Shown piece after piece: positions 31,284-40,853 of a stretch of 64,000 nucleotides of DNA. The stretch is taken from assembly GCA_965201045.1 (NCBI GenBank), contig OZ241746.1, positions 2,232,001 to 2,296,000 of the forward strand. The letters run 5' to 3'. Positions within the stretch are counted from its first letter, which is position 1. The number at the start of each line of letters is the position of its first letter. Both the position numbers and the translations under genes were made by a program. The DNA is from JAPORK01 sp026710285. GTDB lineage: Bacteria; Pseudomonadota; Gammaproteobacteria; Pseudomonadales; Endozoicomonadaceae. Under the pieces are notes generated by a model, which saw nothing but the letters and a program-made list of their open reading frames with translations, searched no databases and had not been told where the DNA came from.

Positions 31284-32756
31284 ATGAATAAAAAATTTAA
31301 CATTTTTATACAGCCAAAACCCTTTTATATGATTTTTCTACTGGAGTTTTGGGAGCGGTTTGGGTTTTATGGTCTTCAGGCTGTCCTGGTGATTTATTTT
31401 GTAAAAAAACTGGGATACTCTGAAAGTCATGCAGACATGGTTTATGGTGCATTTTCCTCGCTGGTATTTGGGATGGTTGTTTTTGGAGGAAAGCTTGGAG
31501 ATATGTGGCTGGGAACCAAACGCATGATCATTCTGGGTGCTGTGGTTTTAGGTCTGGGGTATTTGATTTTGGGGATCTCCGACTATTATCATAAAGATCT
31601 TTTTTTTATCGGGCTCGGTACTGTTGCTGTGGGTAACGGACTGTTTAAGGCGAACCCATCCAATTTACTCTCCCGCTGTTATGAAAGAAATGATCCACGC
31701 CTGGATGGTGCATTTTCCATGTATTACATGGCTATTAATCTGGGGAGTATTTTTTCTTTAGCTTTCACACCTTATCTTGTCCATAAATATAACTGGTATG
31801 TAGGTTTTTTTGTATGTGCCGGGGGGCTGCTGCTAGGCTTTCTTTCTTATTTAACCATGAGATCGGGCGTAACGCATATAGGTTCACCCCCAGATCAGTT
31901 AAAATTTCCTGTTTTTCGTTTTCTAGTCACAGTAGTGGGAGCTGTTGTTAGCATCATCATTTCTTCATGGTTGTTAATGCATCTTTTCTTTGCTCATCTG
32001 GTCATGTATTGCATAGGTGTTTATATTGCCCTTCTTTATATTTTTGAGATTAAAAGACTGACCGGTAATGAATTGAGGCAAATGATATTATTCCTGATTC
32101 TTATGCTTGAAGGGCTGGTTTTTTTCATCATCTATATCATTGTGTTTACGGCGGTCAATCTGTTTACTATCTCTAACGTAGAGCACAGCATTCTTGGTAT
32201 ATCTGTTGTACCGGAAAGTTTTTTATCTTTAGATTCACTTTGGGTGGTTATTTTAGGTCCTGTTCTTGGAGGCTTATTTAATTATCTGGGAAAATATAAT
32301 CGTGATCTATCAATGCCATTAAAATTTGCAATTGGCATGGTGTTGTGTGTCTGCGCATTTTTAGCGCTTCTGTTTGGAATAGCCTTTGCTGATCAGGCTG
32401 GTATTGTTTCTTCCGGTTGGCTGATACTATTTTATGCATTTTTTGCAGCGGGTGAAATATTAATTTCAGCCTTAGGTTTATCAATGATTACTAAGCTGGT
32501 TCCAAAAAGATCACGTGGGTTTTCTATGGGGGCATGGTTTATGATGCCAGCTTTTGCAAGCATTATTGGTGGATATATAGCGACTTTTGCTGCCGCACCA
32601 GATGCCAAAATGACGGCATTGCAGCGATTACCTTTATACCATAATACATTCTTTTATATTGCGCTTATTACCGCTGTTATTGCTGTTATGATGTTGTTCA
32701 GTACAAAATATCTGCTAAGATTAATCTCAGAAAAATCATCAAGTGGATATAGTTAA
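31284..32756 (+). CDS. POT/PTR2-family proton-dependent oligopeptide transporter
   Basis: 490 residues, the usual length for bacterial POT (Dtp-type) transporters. The N terminus has the family signature ExxERFxxYG (LLEFWERFGFYGLQAVLVIY), a GGKLGDMWLGTKRMIILGA loop equivalent to the PTR2 motif, and FKANPSNLL after helix 4. About twelve or more hydrophobic helices follow, with EILISALGLSMITKLVPKRS and MGAWFMMPAFASIIGG near the C terminus, typical of the family. It should import di- and tripeptides with protons across the inner membrane, useful for an amino-acid-dependent intracellular lifestyle. It is a single gene with no visible operon partners. It most resembles the DtpA/DtpB group, but I do not assign a specific symbol. 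Confidence 0.9.
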   Translation: MNKKFNIFIQPKPFYMIFLLEFWERFGFYGLQAVLVIYFVKKLGYSESHADMVYGAFSSLVFGMVVFGGKLGDMWLGTKRMIILGAVVLGLGYLILGISDYYHKDLFFIGLGTVAVGNGLFKANPSNLLSRCYERNDPRLDGAFSMYYMAINLGSIFSLAFTPYLVHKYNWYVGFFVCAGGLLLGFLSYLTMRSGVTHIGSPPDQLKFPVFRFLVTVVGAVVSIIISSWLLMHLFFAHLVMYCIGVYIALLYIFEIKRLTGNELRQMILFLILMLEGLVFFIIYIIVFTAVNLFTISNVEHSILGISVVPESFLSLDSLWVVILGPVLGGLFNYLGKYNRDLSMPLKFAIGMVLCVCAFLALLFGIAFADQAGIVSSGWLILFYAFFAAGEILISALGLSMITKLVPKRSRGFSMGAWFMMPAFASIIGGYIATFAAAPDAKMTALQRLPLYHNTFFYIALITAVIAVMMLFSTKYLLRLISEKSSSGYS

Positions 32757-33140
32757 AAAAGAATATTTACAAAGGAACGCTGATTATAAGCACAATAAAA
32801 AAGAATCCGTGGCTGTCTTTTATTTCAGCTTATTGAAGAGTGAATAAAAAAAGTGCTAACATACAATAATGCATCTTTTTACATAAAAAAATTTGCAATA
32901 AATGAATGACTATATGCAAAAGAAGTCGAAATGCCAGTTTTATTATTATTCTGAATATACATTAAATTAAATGTTTTAAGTGGTAATTTTATTGTAACAA
33001 TAAGTGTGTTTTGACTTCTTTTGTGTGTATTGTGCGTGTGATTAGGGATAATCTGTATACTATATTAAATGGCTCAGATATACAGTTTTATTATTTTTGA
33101 ATAATTATTTTATGTGTTTTTGTTATAAAAGAGAAGCAAC
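32757..33140. other. AT-rich intergenic region
   Basis: No ORF, RNA or clear repeat seen. It probably contains the promoter of the DUF2058 gene; AGAGAAGCAAC precedes that ATG as ribosome-binding site. Confidence 0.4.
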
Positions 33141-33659
33141 ATGTCATTACGAGATCAACTTTTACAGACCGGAATTGCAACTAAAAAACAGCATCAGCAG
33201 GCAAGAACACAAAAAAAAAGAGATAAAGCCAGCGCTACAATTGAAAAGAAGACCTTAGACGAAATTAAAAATAAGCAATTAATTCGTGATAAATCACTAA
33301 ATAAAAAGCTGGAGGAAGCCCGCGCTGAAAAAGCGGTTGATGCTCAGGTCAGACAACTGATTGATACGCATAAAATTGTTCGTGAAGAAGGTGATGAACC
33401 TTATCGTTTTACTGACAACAAAAATGTCAAAACCGTTTATTTTGCTGCGGGTCAACATAAAAAAATAATTTCCGGGCAAATAGCAATTATTGCTTTTGAA
33501 GAAGATAAATATATGCTGATTCCTGGTGATATTGCTGAAAAAGTATTACAAAAGAAACCATCTGTTGTCATGGTGTACAATAAGTCAGCCACAACAGAAG
33601 AACAAGATGCAGATGATCCTTATGCAGACTATGAAATTCCTGATGATCTTATGTGGTAA
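33141..33659 (+). CDS. yaiL: DUF2058 / YaiL-like protein
   Basis: 172 residues. The N-terminal half is a highly charged helix (SLRDQLLQTGIATKKQHQQA then KKRDKA..), followed by a compact domain and the strongly conserved tail DADDPYADYEIPDDLMW, nearly the same as E. coli YaiL (EDDPYADFKVPDDLMW). The family is described as a nucleoprotein or polynucleotide-associated protein of uncertain function. Start at ATG 33141 follows AGAGAAGC at a suitable distance. It is transcribed in the same direction as, but separated from, the isc operon. Confidence 0.85.
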   Translation: MSLRDQLLQTGIATKKQHQQARTQKKRDKASATIEKKTLDEIKNKQLIRDKSLNKKLEEARAEKAVDAQVRQLIDTHKIVREEGDEPYRFTDNKNVKTVYFAAGQHKKIISGQIAIIAFEEDKYMLIPGDIAEKVLQKKPSVVMVYNKSATTEEQDADDPYADYEIPDDLMW

Positions 33660-33878
33660 CATAAAGGTGTAATCCAAAGAATCCTGATAAGCAGAATATA
33701 AATTGAGTGTGTTTGATCAGATAATGCTTTAATCTGAGCAGACACAATCTGTGCTGCCTTTACAAAACTGCTGCTGTTATTATTCGTTATGCTTTCGATA
33801 GCCTGAATTTCCCAACGGTTTTTGATAAACCATGTGAAAAATTGCAGTATGTACCTGCTGCGGATTATATGCAAAATA

Positions 33879-33911
33879 AAAGTTGACTAAAATACTTGGT
33901 TATACAATAAT
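33879..33911 (+). promoter_or_regulatory. IscR type-1-like operator overlapping iscR promoter
   Basis: AAAGTTGACTAAAATACTTG followed by GTTAT at 33879-33903 matches the type-1 IscR consensus (ATASYYGACTRWWWYAGTCR, then RSTAT) at 21 of 25 positions by my alignment. TTGACT at 33883-33888 would also serve as a -35 box, with AATAAT at 33906-33911 as -10 (17-bp spacing). This predicts autorepression of the isc operon by [2Fe-2S]-IscR, as in E. coli. Confidence 0.75.
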
Positions 33912-33951
33912 TGGCAAACATCAATCTGGTTGTTGTGCGGGGAGAGTATAC

Positions 33952-34443
33952 ATGCGTTTGACTACAAAAGGGCGTTATGCAGTAACAGCAATTCTTGACC
34001 TGGCGATGCATTCAACCAAAAGTCCGGTCACTCTGGCTGACATTGCAGTACGCCAGGGAATTTCTTTAGCTTATTTAGAACAGCTTTTTGCAAAGCTAAA
34101 AAAGAAAGGACTGGTTATTAGTTTGCGTGGTCCGGGAGGGGGATATTATCTGAGCAGAAGCAGTGAAAACATATTCATTGGTGAAATTATTGATGCCGTC
34201 AATGAATCTGTAGATGTAACGCTCTGCCATGGGAAGAGCAATTGTCAGCAGGGACATAAATGTTTGACTCACCATCTATGGTGTGATTTAAGTGAACAGA
34301 TTCGCCGTTTTCTTTACAGCATCAGTTTAACCAGCTTACTCTCCCGTCAGGAAATCAGGCTTATCGCCATGCGTCAGGATCAGCAAAAGGCAGCTAATGA
34401 TGAGCTGCAAAAAAGATTTGATCATTGTCAGGATATAAAATGA
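33952..34443 (+). CDS. iscR: Iron-sulfur cluster regulator IscR
   Basis: 163 residues, Rrf2-family transcription factor. The winged helix begins MRLTTKGRYAVTAILDLAMH and the recognition region contains LADIAVRQGISLAYLEQLF. The cluster ligands Cys92, Cys98, Cys104 and His107 are all present (LCHGKSNCQQGHKCLTH), spaced as in E. coli IscR. Holo-IscR represses the isc operon; apo-IscR activates other targets. The start at 33952 is chosen over upstream frames because it matches the family N terminus and follows GGGGAGAG. First gene of the isc operon; an operator-like site lies just upstream. Confidence 0.97.
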   Translation: MRLTTKGRYAVTAILDLAMHSTKSPVTLADIAVRQGISLAYLEQLFAKLKKKGLVISLRGPGGGYYLSRSSENIFIGEIIDAVNESVDVTLCHGKSNCQQGHKCLTHHLWCDLSEQIRRFLYSISLTSLLSRQEIRLIAMRQDQQKAANDELQKRFDHCQDIK

Positions 34444-34529
34444 TCAGCGTATACTTACTTAAGGAACAACCGATGGTATTTAAAAGAGAATATCATCATA
34501 AATATAACGACTCAGGAGACTTGTAGACA

Positions 34530-35744
34530 ATGAGAGCACCAATTTATCTGGATTATGCTGCGACCACTCCTGTTGATAAGCGGGTGGCTGAAAAAATGAC
34601 CCGTTTCCTTGGAGTCGATGGTATTTATGGCAACCCCGCTTCACGCTCACACATTTTTGGCTGGAGAGCAGAAGAAGCCGTTGAAGAAGCAAGAGATGAG
34701 GTTGCAAAACTACTCAATGCGGACCCCCGTGAAATTGTCTGGACTTCAGGTGCAACCGAGGCAGATAACCTTGCTATTAAAGGGGTGGCACGTTTTTATA
34801 AAGATAAAGGCAAGCATATTATCACTTCAAAAATTGAGCATAAAGCCGTGCTTGATAGTTGCCGTCAGCTGGAGCGGGAAGGTTTTGAAATCACTTATCT
34901 TTCTCCTGACAGCGAGGGTATTATTTCACCGACACAGGTAGAGGAAGCGCTGCGGGATGATACTATCCTGGTCTCTTTAATGCATGTCAATAACGAAATT
35001 GGTACAGTGACGGATATTGAGGGTATTGGTGAAATTACCCGAAAAAACAAAAAGATTTTTCATGTTGATGCTGCACAGAGTGCAGGGAAATTACCCATTG
35101 ATGTACAGAAAATTAAAGCTGACTTAATTTCAGTGTGTGCGCATAAAATCTATGGTCCCAAAGGGGTGGGTGCGCTTTATGTTCGCCGTAAACCTCGTGT
35201 CCGTATTGAAGCGCAGATTCACGGAGGGGGGCATGAACGCGGTATGCGGTCAGGCACTTTGCCAACGCACCAGCTGGTGGGTATGGGAGAAGCTTTTCGT
35301 CTGGCGCGTGAAGAAATGCAGCAGGATACACAGCGTGTTGTATCATTGCGTGACCGCTTCTGGAATAAATTTAAACATCTTGAAGAAGTTTACCTGAACG
35401 GATCGTTAAAGCAGCATGTTGCCGGTATTTTAAATATCAGTTTTAACTTTGTTGAGGGTGAATCTTTGATGATGGCGCTGAAAGATCTGGCGCTTTCTTC
35501 AGGTTCTGCCTGTACTTCAGCCAGTCTGGAGCCTTCTTATGTATTACGGGCGCTGGGTCGGGACGATGAACTGGCGCACAGCTCTCTGCGCTTTAGTTTT
35601 GGGCGCTTTACCACAGAAGAAGAGATTGACTATGCTGCAGCACAGGTTTGTAAAGCGGTGGATAAATTACGAGAACTTTCACCGTTATGGGATATGCATC
35701 AGGACGGAATTGATCTTAAATCGGTTAAATGGGCAGCACACTAA
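34530..35744 (+). CDS. iscS: Cysteine desulfurase IscS
   Basis: 404 residues, standard length. PLP enzyme that removes sulfur from cysteine and passes it to IscU and other acceptors. Visible residues: PLP Lys206 in SVCAHKIYGPKG, catalytic Cys328 in SSGSACTSASLEPSYVL, His104 in KIEHKAVLDS, and the C-terminal KWAAH tail that contacts IscU. AGGAG lies 13-17 bases before the ATG. Second gene of the operon, 86 bp after iscR. Confidence 0.98.
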   Translation: MRAPIYLDYAATTPVDKRVAEKMTRFLGVDGIYGNPASRSHIFGWRAEEAVEEARDEVAKLLNADPREIVWTSGATEADNLAIKGVARFYKDKGKHIITSKIEHKAVLDSCRQLEREGFEITYLSPDSEGIISPTQVEEALRDDTILVSLMHVNNEIGTVTDIEGIGEITRKNKKIFHVDAAQSAGKLPIDVQKIKADLISVCAHKIYGPKGVGALYVRRKPRVRIEAQIHGGGHERGMRSGTLPTHQLVGMGEAFRLAREEMQQDTQRVVSLRDRFWNKFKHLEEVYLNGSLKQHVAGILNISFNFVEGESLMMALKDLALSSGSACTSASLEPSYVLRALGRDDELAHSSLRFSFGRFTTEEEIDYAAAQVCKAVDKLRELSPLWDMHQDGIDLKSVKWAAH

Positions 35745-35793
35745 AGAAAATTGCTGTCTATAGATAAAATAAACTTCCCGGGAGGATAAGATA

Positions 35794-36201
35794 ATGGCAT
35801 ACAGTAAAAAAGTGATCGATCATTATGAAAATCCACGTAATGTGGGAAAAATGGATGATAAAGACAGGCGTGTAGGTACCGGTATGGTGGGTGCACCTGC
35901 CTGTGGTGATGTCATGCGTTTACAAATTCGGGTGAACGATAAGGGAGTTATTGAAGAAGCCTTGTTTAAAGCCTATGGCTGTGGTTCTGCTATTGCTTCA
36001 AGCTCACTGGTAACAGAATGGGTGAAAAATAAAACCATTCCTGAAGTTTTGAAAATAACGAATCAAGAGATTGTCGATGAGCTGGCGCTGCCACCAGTTA
36101 AAATTCACTGCTCGGTTTTAGCTGAAGATGCTATCAAAGCAGCTGTTGAAGACTATTTGAAAAAACAGCAACCAAACCATGCAGAGGTTATGAGTGCATA
36201 G
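35794..36201 (+). CDS. iscU: Iron-sulfur scaffold IscU
   Basis: 135 residues. Scaffold on which [2Fe-2S] clusters are built. The three cluster cysteines Cys37, Cys63 and Cys106 and Asp39 are present (GAPACGDVM, YGCGSAIASSS, KIHCSVLAED). The HscA-recognition motif LPPVK is at 99-103. GGGAGGA precedes the ATG. Lies 49 bp after iscS. Confidence 0.98.
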   Translation: MAYSKKVIDHYENPRNVGKMDDKDRRVGTGMVGAPACGDVMRLQIRVNDKGVIEEALFKAYGCGSAIASSSLVTEWVKNKTIPEVLKITNQEIVDELALPPVKIHCSVLAEDAIKAAVEDYLKKQQPNHAEVMSA

Positions 36202-36242
36202 TCTGGCAGAAAGCAGAGAAAAAAAGGGAGTTTTACACATAA

Positions 36243-36566
36243 ATGGCAGTTAGCATGACACCATCGGCTGCAGAGCATGTTCGACAACAGCTGAGCAACA
36301 GAGGCAAGGGTATTGGCATTCGCCTAGGGGTTCGTACCAGTGGCTGCTCAGGTATGGCCTATACCCTAGAATTTGTTGATGAGGCTCAGAAGGATGATCA
36401 TGCTTTTGAAAGTCATGGAGAGGTTGTATACATCGATCCGAAGAGTTTAACTTATCTCAATGGTACTGAACTGGACTATGTAAAAGAAGGTTTGAACGAG
36501 GGATTCACCTTTAATAACCCTAATGTTAAAGATGAGTGCGGATGTGGAGAGAGTTTCCATGTCTGA
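36243..36566 (+). CDS. iscA: A-type iron-sulfur carrier IscA
   Basis: 107 residues with the three conserved cysteines: Cys35 (TSGCSGMAY), Cys99 and Cys101 (ECGCGESFHV). Delivers clusters from IscU to client proteins. Its last codons overlap the start of hscB by 8 bases, suggesting translational coupling. Confidence 0.97.
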   Translation: MAVSMTPSAAEHVRQQLSNRGKGIGIRLGVRTSGCSGMAYTLEFVDEAQKDDHAFESHGEVVYIDPKSLTYLNGTELDYVKEGLNEGFTFNNPNVKDECGCGESFHV

Positions 36567-37152
36567 CATTGCAGGTAGTAACCAGAGAAAAACAGAGAAT
36601 GAGTCTGAGCTGTATCCTGATTTTTCCCAGAATTATTTTCAGTTATTTGGTCTGCAGGAAGCCTATACAATCTCTGCAGATGAGCTTGAAAAAGCTTATC
36701 TGACCCTACAAAAACAAGCCCATCCAGATAAGTTTGCCAGTGACAGCAGACAGCAGTTAGTTGCAGTACAATATTCTTCTTTTATTAATAAAGCTTATGA
36801 AACGCTGTGCTCTCCGTTGCTCAGGGCACAGTATTTGCTTGATATTTATGGCATAAGTGTTGATTTAGAAACCATTACCATACAAGATCACGATTTCTTA
36901 ATGGAGCAAATGGAGTTAAGAGAAACGCTTGCAGAAATTAAAGAGAGCAAAAATCCTCAGCAAGAACTGAAAAATTTAATGCAGAGTATCAATGAGAAAA
37001 TCACTGGTTTGCAACATCAGTTTGATGATTTGTGGCAAAACAGAAACAATGAAAGTTTAACGGCAGCAATTCCCGTACTGCATAAAATGTATTTTTTCTA
37101 TAAACTACTGCATGAAGCACGTATTGAAGAAGAGCAGTTGCTAAAAATTTAA
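36559..37152 (+). CDS. hscB: Co-chaperone HscB
   Basis: 197 residues. J-domain with HPD at 55-57 (KQAHPDKFAS) and a C-terminal helical bundle that binds IscU. Stimulates HscA ATPase and brings IscU to it. The ATG at 36559 is preferred over earlier in-frame codons because GAGAG precedes it and it fits the family length; it overlaps the iscA stop. Confidence 0.95.
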   Translation: MSDIAGSNQRKTENESELYPDFSQNYFQLFGLQEAYTISADELEKAYLTLQKQAHPDKFASDSRQQLVAVQYSSFINKAYETLCSPLLRAQYLLDIYGISVDLETITIQDHDFLMEQMELRETLAEIKESKNPQQELKNLMQSINEKITGLQHQFDDLWQNRNNESLTAAIPVLHKMYFFYKLLHEARIEEEQLLKI

Positions 37153-37269
37153 TCATTATTTTAACGTGTAAATTTTGGTATATTGCCTGACACTATCAAT
37201 CATTTTTCAGTGTATTTAAAGGTATAGCAAAGGGTTGTGCCTGAACTTTTGGGGATTTAGAGAAGAACA

Positions 37270-39159
37270 ATGGCTTTACTGCAAATTTCAGAACCAGGAC
37301 AAAGTCCTTCGCCACAACAGCATAAGCGTGTTGTTGGGATTGATTTTGGTACAACCAACTCTTTAGTGGCAACTATCCAGGATGATGTCGCCACTACCAT
37401 CACTGACGATCGTGGTAATCATTTTCTACCTTCTGTTGTGCATTATCATGCAGAGACAGAGGGCGGTATCACAGTAGGTAGTGATGCTGAAAAATTTATT
37501 ACCACCGATACCTTCAATACAATTACTTCTGTTAAGCGTCTTATCGGGCGCGATGAAAAAGAACTCAAACCTTTAGGAAACAAATGTTTTTACCGCTTTT
37601 ATACCACGCAAGATGGCGGTATGCCTTATATTCAAACCTGTCAGGGAAATATTAGCCCAGTCCAGGTTTCAGCGGAAATTCTCAGGACACTGCGCAACCG
37701 TGCTGAAACTACCTTACAAGGAGAGCTTGAAGGGGCGGTTATCACGGTGCCGGCTTATTTTAATGATGCGCAGCGTCAAGCAATAAAAGATGCAGCCACG
37801 CTTGCCGGTATCCATGTATTAAGGTTGCTCAATGAACCCACAGCTGCTGCTATAGCTTACGGGCTTGATCAGAATCAGCAGGATCAGGAGCGTCTGATTG
37901 CGGTGTATGATTTAGGTGGCGGTACTTTTGATATTTCCATTTTAAAGCTGACTAAAGGTGTTTTTAAAGTACTGGCTACAGGCGGAGACTCTGCACTTGG
38001 TGGAGATGACATTGATTATAATATAGCCAGATGGGTACTTGACCAGTCTGATCTGTCCACCGGCGAACCGGATGAGCTTTCTTTGCGGCAATTATCCCGG
38101 CTGACCCGTCAGGCAAAAGAAGCGCTTACAGAGGAAGAAGTCACCACCATTGCCTATCGTGGCAAACAAATTTCGCTTACCAGAAAACAGTTACATGAAT
38201 TAACGGAGCCGGTGGTACAAAAAACATTAACAGCCTGTCGGCGTGCTTTCAGAGATGCTAACATCAGCAGTGATCAGATTGATGCTGTTGTGCTGGTGGG
38301 CGGTTCCACAAAAATGCCTTATATTCAGCAACAGGTTGAACAGCTTACCGGTAAAAAACCATTAACCAGTGTAGATCCTGATAAAGTCGTTGCCATGGGA
38401 GCGGCGCAACAGGCGCATTTGTTAGCTGGCAATCAAACAGCAGATAACGACATCTTATTGTTGGATATTGTCCCACTCTCGCTTGGGCTGGAAACCATGG
38501 GAGAACTGATGGAAAAAATTATTCTGAGGAACTCCACTATCCCATTGATAAAAACCCGTGAGTTTACCACAGGCAAAGATAATCAGACCGGCATGGTGAT
38601 CCACGTGTTACAGGGAGAGCGAGAACTTATCAAGGATAACCGTTCACTGGGGCGTTTTGTGTTGCGCAATATTCCACCCATGCCGGCTGGCATGGCAAGA
38701 ATCTGCGTAACTTTTCAGGTTGATGCCGATGGTCTACTAAAAGTGACTGCCAGAGAAAAGACCACCAACATTTGTGCAGATATTGAAGTTAAACCAGCGT
38801 ATGGTTTGAGTGATGATGAAATGAAGCAAATGCTTATTGATGCACAGGTTCGGGCTGAGGCGGATAAACACAACAGAGCGCTGCGTGAACAGCAAATTGA
38901 AGCAGAACAACTGCTGGAAATGCTGAAAACTGCGTTGCAACAGGATGGAAAAAAGTTGTTATCTGATCCACAAAAACAGGAAATTGAGCAGGAAATGGCT
39001 AGTCTGCAAATGAAAAAAACACAAACTGATAGTGCAGATGAGCTACGTTCTGCTATAAAAAAACTGCAACAATTATCAGAAGAGTTTGCCATGAAACGGA
39101 TGAATGTCAGTATGCATAATATGCTTTCAGGTCATTCTGTTGATGAGTTTAAGGAATAG
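37270..39159 (+). CDS. hscA: Hsp70-type chaperone HscA
   Basis: 629 residues. ATPase domain with VVGIDFGTTNSLVATI, AVYDLGGGTFDISIL and VVLVGGSTKMPYIQ; substrate-binding domain beginning with LLLDIVPLSLGLETMG. The short linker and specialised substrate domain are those of HscA, not DnaK. Releases assembled clusters from IscU by binding its LPPVK motif. AGAAGAAC precedes the ATG. Lies 117 bp after hscB. Confidence 0.97.
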   Translation: MALLQISEPGQSPSPQQHKRVVGIDFGTTNSLVATIQDDVATTITDDRGNHFLPSVVHYHAETEGGITVGSDAEKFITTDTFNTITSVKRLIGRDEKELKPLGNKCFYRFYTTQDGGMPYIQTCQGNISPVQVSAEILRTLRNRAETTLQGELEGAVITVPAYFNDAQRQAIKDAATLAGIHVLRLLNEPTAAAIAYGLDQNQQDQERLIAVYDLGGGTFDISILKLTKGVFKVLATGGDSALGGDDIDYNIARWVLDQSDLSTGEPDELSLRQLSRLTRQAKEALTEEEVTTIAYRGKQISLTRKQLHELTEPVVQKTLTACRRAFRDANISSDQIDAVVLVGGSTKMPYIQQQVEQLTGKKPLTSVDPDKVVAMGAAQQAHLLAGNQTADNDILLLDIVPLSLGLETMGELMEKIILRNSTIPLIKTREFTTGKDNQTGMVIHVLQGERELIKDNRSLGRFVLRNIPPMPAGMARICVTFQVDADGLLKVTAREKTTNICADIEVKPAYGLSDDEMKQMLIDAQVRAEADKHNRALREQQIEAEQLLEMLKTALQQDGKKLLSDPQKQEIEQEMASLQMKKTQTDSADELRSAIKKLQQLSEEFAMKRMNVSMHNMLSGHSVDEFKE

Positions 39160-39165
39160 CAACCG

Positions 39166-39513
39166 ATGAAAAAAAAAACAAAGATTGTTTTTCTCCCTAA
39201 TGAGGAGCTTTGCCCTGAGGGAAAGGTCATCGAAGCAGAGCCTGGAATCAGTGTATTAGATGCGGCATTACAAAATGGCATAGAGATTGAGCATGCCTGT
39301 GAGAAATCCTGTGCATGTACCACCTGTCACGTTATTGTTCGCAAAGGGTTTGACTCGCTGGAAGAATCCGATGAGCTTGAAGATGATTTGTTGGACAAAG
39401 CATGGGGACTTACACCGGAATCAAGATTAAGTTGTCAGGCGCAGGTGGGTAGCGAAGACCTTGAAGTGGAAATACCCAAATATACGATTAATCAGGTATC
39501 TGAACGACATTAG
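39166..39513 (+). CDS. fdx: [2Fe-2S] ferredoxin of the Isc system
   Basis: 115 residues. Adrenodoxin-type ferredoxin with ligands Cys45, Cys51, Cys54 and Cys90 (HACEKSCACTTC, RLSCQAQV). Supplies electrons for cluster assembly on IscU. Only six bases separate it from hscA. Confidence 0.97.
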   Translation: MKKKTKIVFLPNEELCPEGKVIEAEPGISVLDAALQNGIEIEHACEKSCACTTCHVIVRKGFDSLEESDELEDDLLDKAWGLTPESRLSCQAQVGSEDLEVEIPKYTINQVSERH

Positions 39514-39528
39514 AAGGAAACACTAATA

Positions 39529-39723
39529 ATGAAGTGGAGTGATATTTATGACATCGCTGTGGAGCTATCAGAAGCGCATCCGGATATAGATCCGCAGTAT
39601 GTTAATTTTGTCGATTTGCGCAACTGGGTTTTAGCGTTAGATGGCTTTGATGATGCACCGGATCGTTGTGGAGAAAAAATCCTTGAAGCCATTCAGAGCG
39701 CCTGGATTGAGGAGGTCAATTAG
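39529..39723 (+). CDS. iscX: IscX (YfhJ)
   Basis: 64 residues: small acidic protein MKWSDIYDIAVELSEAHPDI with WVLALDGFDD and EAIQSAWIEE, the usual IscX sequence. Binds IscS and iron and modulates cluster assembly. Last gene of the isc operon; AGAAGGAAAC precedes the ATG. Confidence 0.96.
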   Translation: MKWSDIYDIAVELSEAHPDIDPQYVNFVDLRNWVLALDGFDDAPDRCGEKILEAIQSAWIEEVN

Positions 39724-39946
39724 TCGGTAGCGGTTTGACAGGATAATCCAAAAGTAACCTTATTAACCCTGACCTGATTTTACCGATTTTTTTTAAAAAA
39801 GAGCAGAAAGCCTCTCCCTTCAGGGACTGTCTTTAATACACAAATATTTCAATAAAAATTAATATTATCCGGTGGAGATAAATAACCTCCCTCAGATAAA
39901 TTCAGATAATCAGCTTTCGGATAACTTCAACATCACTATGTCCGAA

Positions 39947-40003
39947 GGCTGAGCTTGTCGAAGCCCAGAGATCAAAAGCAGCCAGGCTTCGACAAGCTCA
40001 GCC
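39947..40003. repeat. Inverted repeat GGCTGAGCTTGTCGAAGCC
   Basis: Two perfect 19-bp arms (39947-39965 and 39985-40003) separated by 19 bases. A degenerate relative with the same downstream CGTTCAGTAAA lies at 57203-57294, so this is a dispersed extragenic repeat. Confidence 0.8.
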
Positions 40004-40070
40004 CACAGTGCGTTCAGTAAAAATTGGTATATTCAGCAAAAGATAAACCTGTGAGTAAAAAATCAGAGTC

Positions 40071-40126
40071 TAAAAAATGTGACTAAGAGATAACCTTTAG
40101 GGACTGTCTCTTAGTCACATTTTTTA
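40071..40126. repeat. Perfect 20-bp inverted repeat, probable insertion-sequence ends
   Basis: TAAAAAATGTGACTAAGAGA (40071-40090) and its exact reverse complement (40107-40126) flank a 16-base spacer. The same 20 bases occur at 46292-46311 beside an IS982-like transposase remnant, so this looks like back-to-back ends of that element. Confidence 0.75.
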
Positions 40127-40214
40127 AAGCTCCAATTCTCACCCTGAAAATTTTATCTCCTACTGAATACACCAGCCTTTACTGAGTCTGCCGTTATTTC
40201 CCGTTTTCCCAGGA

Positions 40215-40310
40215 GTCATTCCCGCGGAGGTGGGAATCCATTAACAGCAATCATTACCGAAAATATAACTTCCCTGTTACGGGATTCCGGCAATCCCCTG
40301 CCGGAATGAC
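40215..40310. repeat. Two REP-like palindromes
   Basis: ATTCCCGCGGAGGTGGGAAT (40219-40238) and ATTCCGGCA...TGCCGGAAT (40285-40307) are GC-rich palindromes set in AT-rich DNA, of the widespread GTCATTCC-type extragenic repeat class. CCCTGTTACGGGATTCCGGC is shared with 61288-61307. Confidence 0.65.
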
Positions 40311-40853
40311 AGGGTTATTTCAGCATCAGCAGTTTAAAAGCAAGTATTTTTATTATTCAGCCAAAAACTCCAAACCAGAATTTGTGTATAAAAGACAGCT
40401 TTAGGGAGGGCAGGATGTCAATTTATAATCTCTTTTTCAATTCAACACTTCGGATAATTTTTTTAAGTTGTTGATTTTAAAAGGATTTATTTTTTATCTT
40501 GTTTTAAAAAATACCTTTGAAAATCAATGATTTACAGTTTAACCCATAGTAGATTTTTAAAAACTGGTCTGAAGTATTGTCAATTTAAAATAACCTGGAT
40601 TATAAAATGAAAGTGTTTTATCAAGTCAAATGCAAACTTAATATGAACTACTTTTGCATAATCGTACGTATTTGTTTATTCTCAATGCTGTAAAACTTAG
40701 ATTCTGTAATCTATTCAGTCTATGGATTAAGAATATCAGAAACTAAATTAATATGAATACAGGCACTTTTTGCAGTCACCCTATAAATAGTGCTGCCTGA
40801 AGCCAGCCGGAGTATTGTTAAGTTGTACTGTTTACCGGAAGCAGATATTTTCA

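Larger units (their letters stand above)
39724..40853. other. Repeat-rich spacer between iscX and ygfB
   Basis: 1.1 kb without a gene. It holds two perfect inverted repeats (39947-40003, 40071-40126) and two REP-like palindromes (40215-40310). The remainder is AT-rich. No clear terminator for the isc operon was found. Confidence 0.6.
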
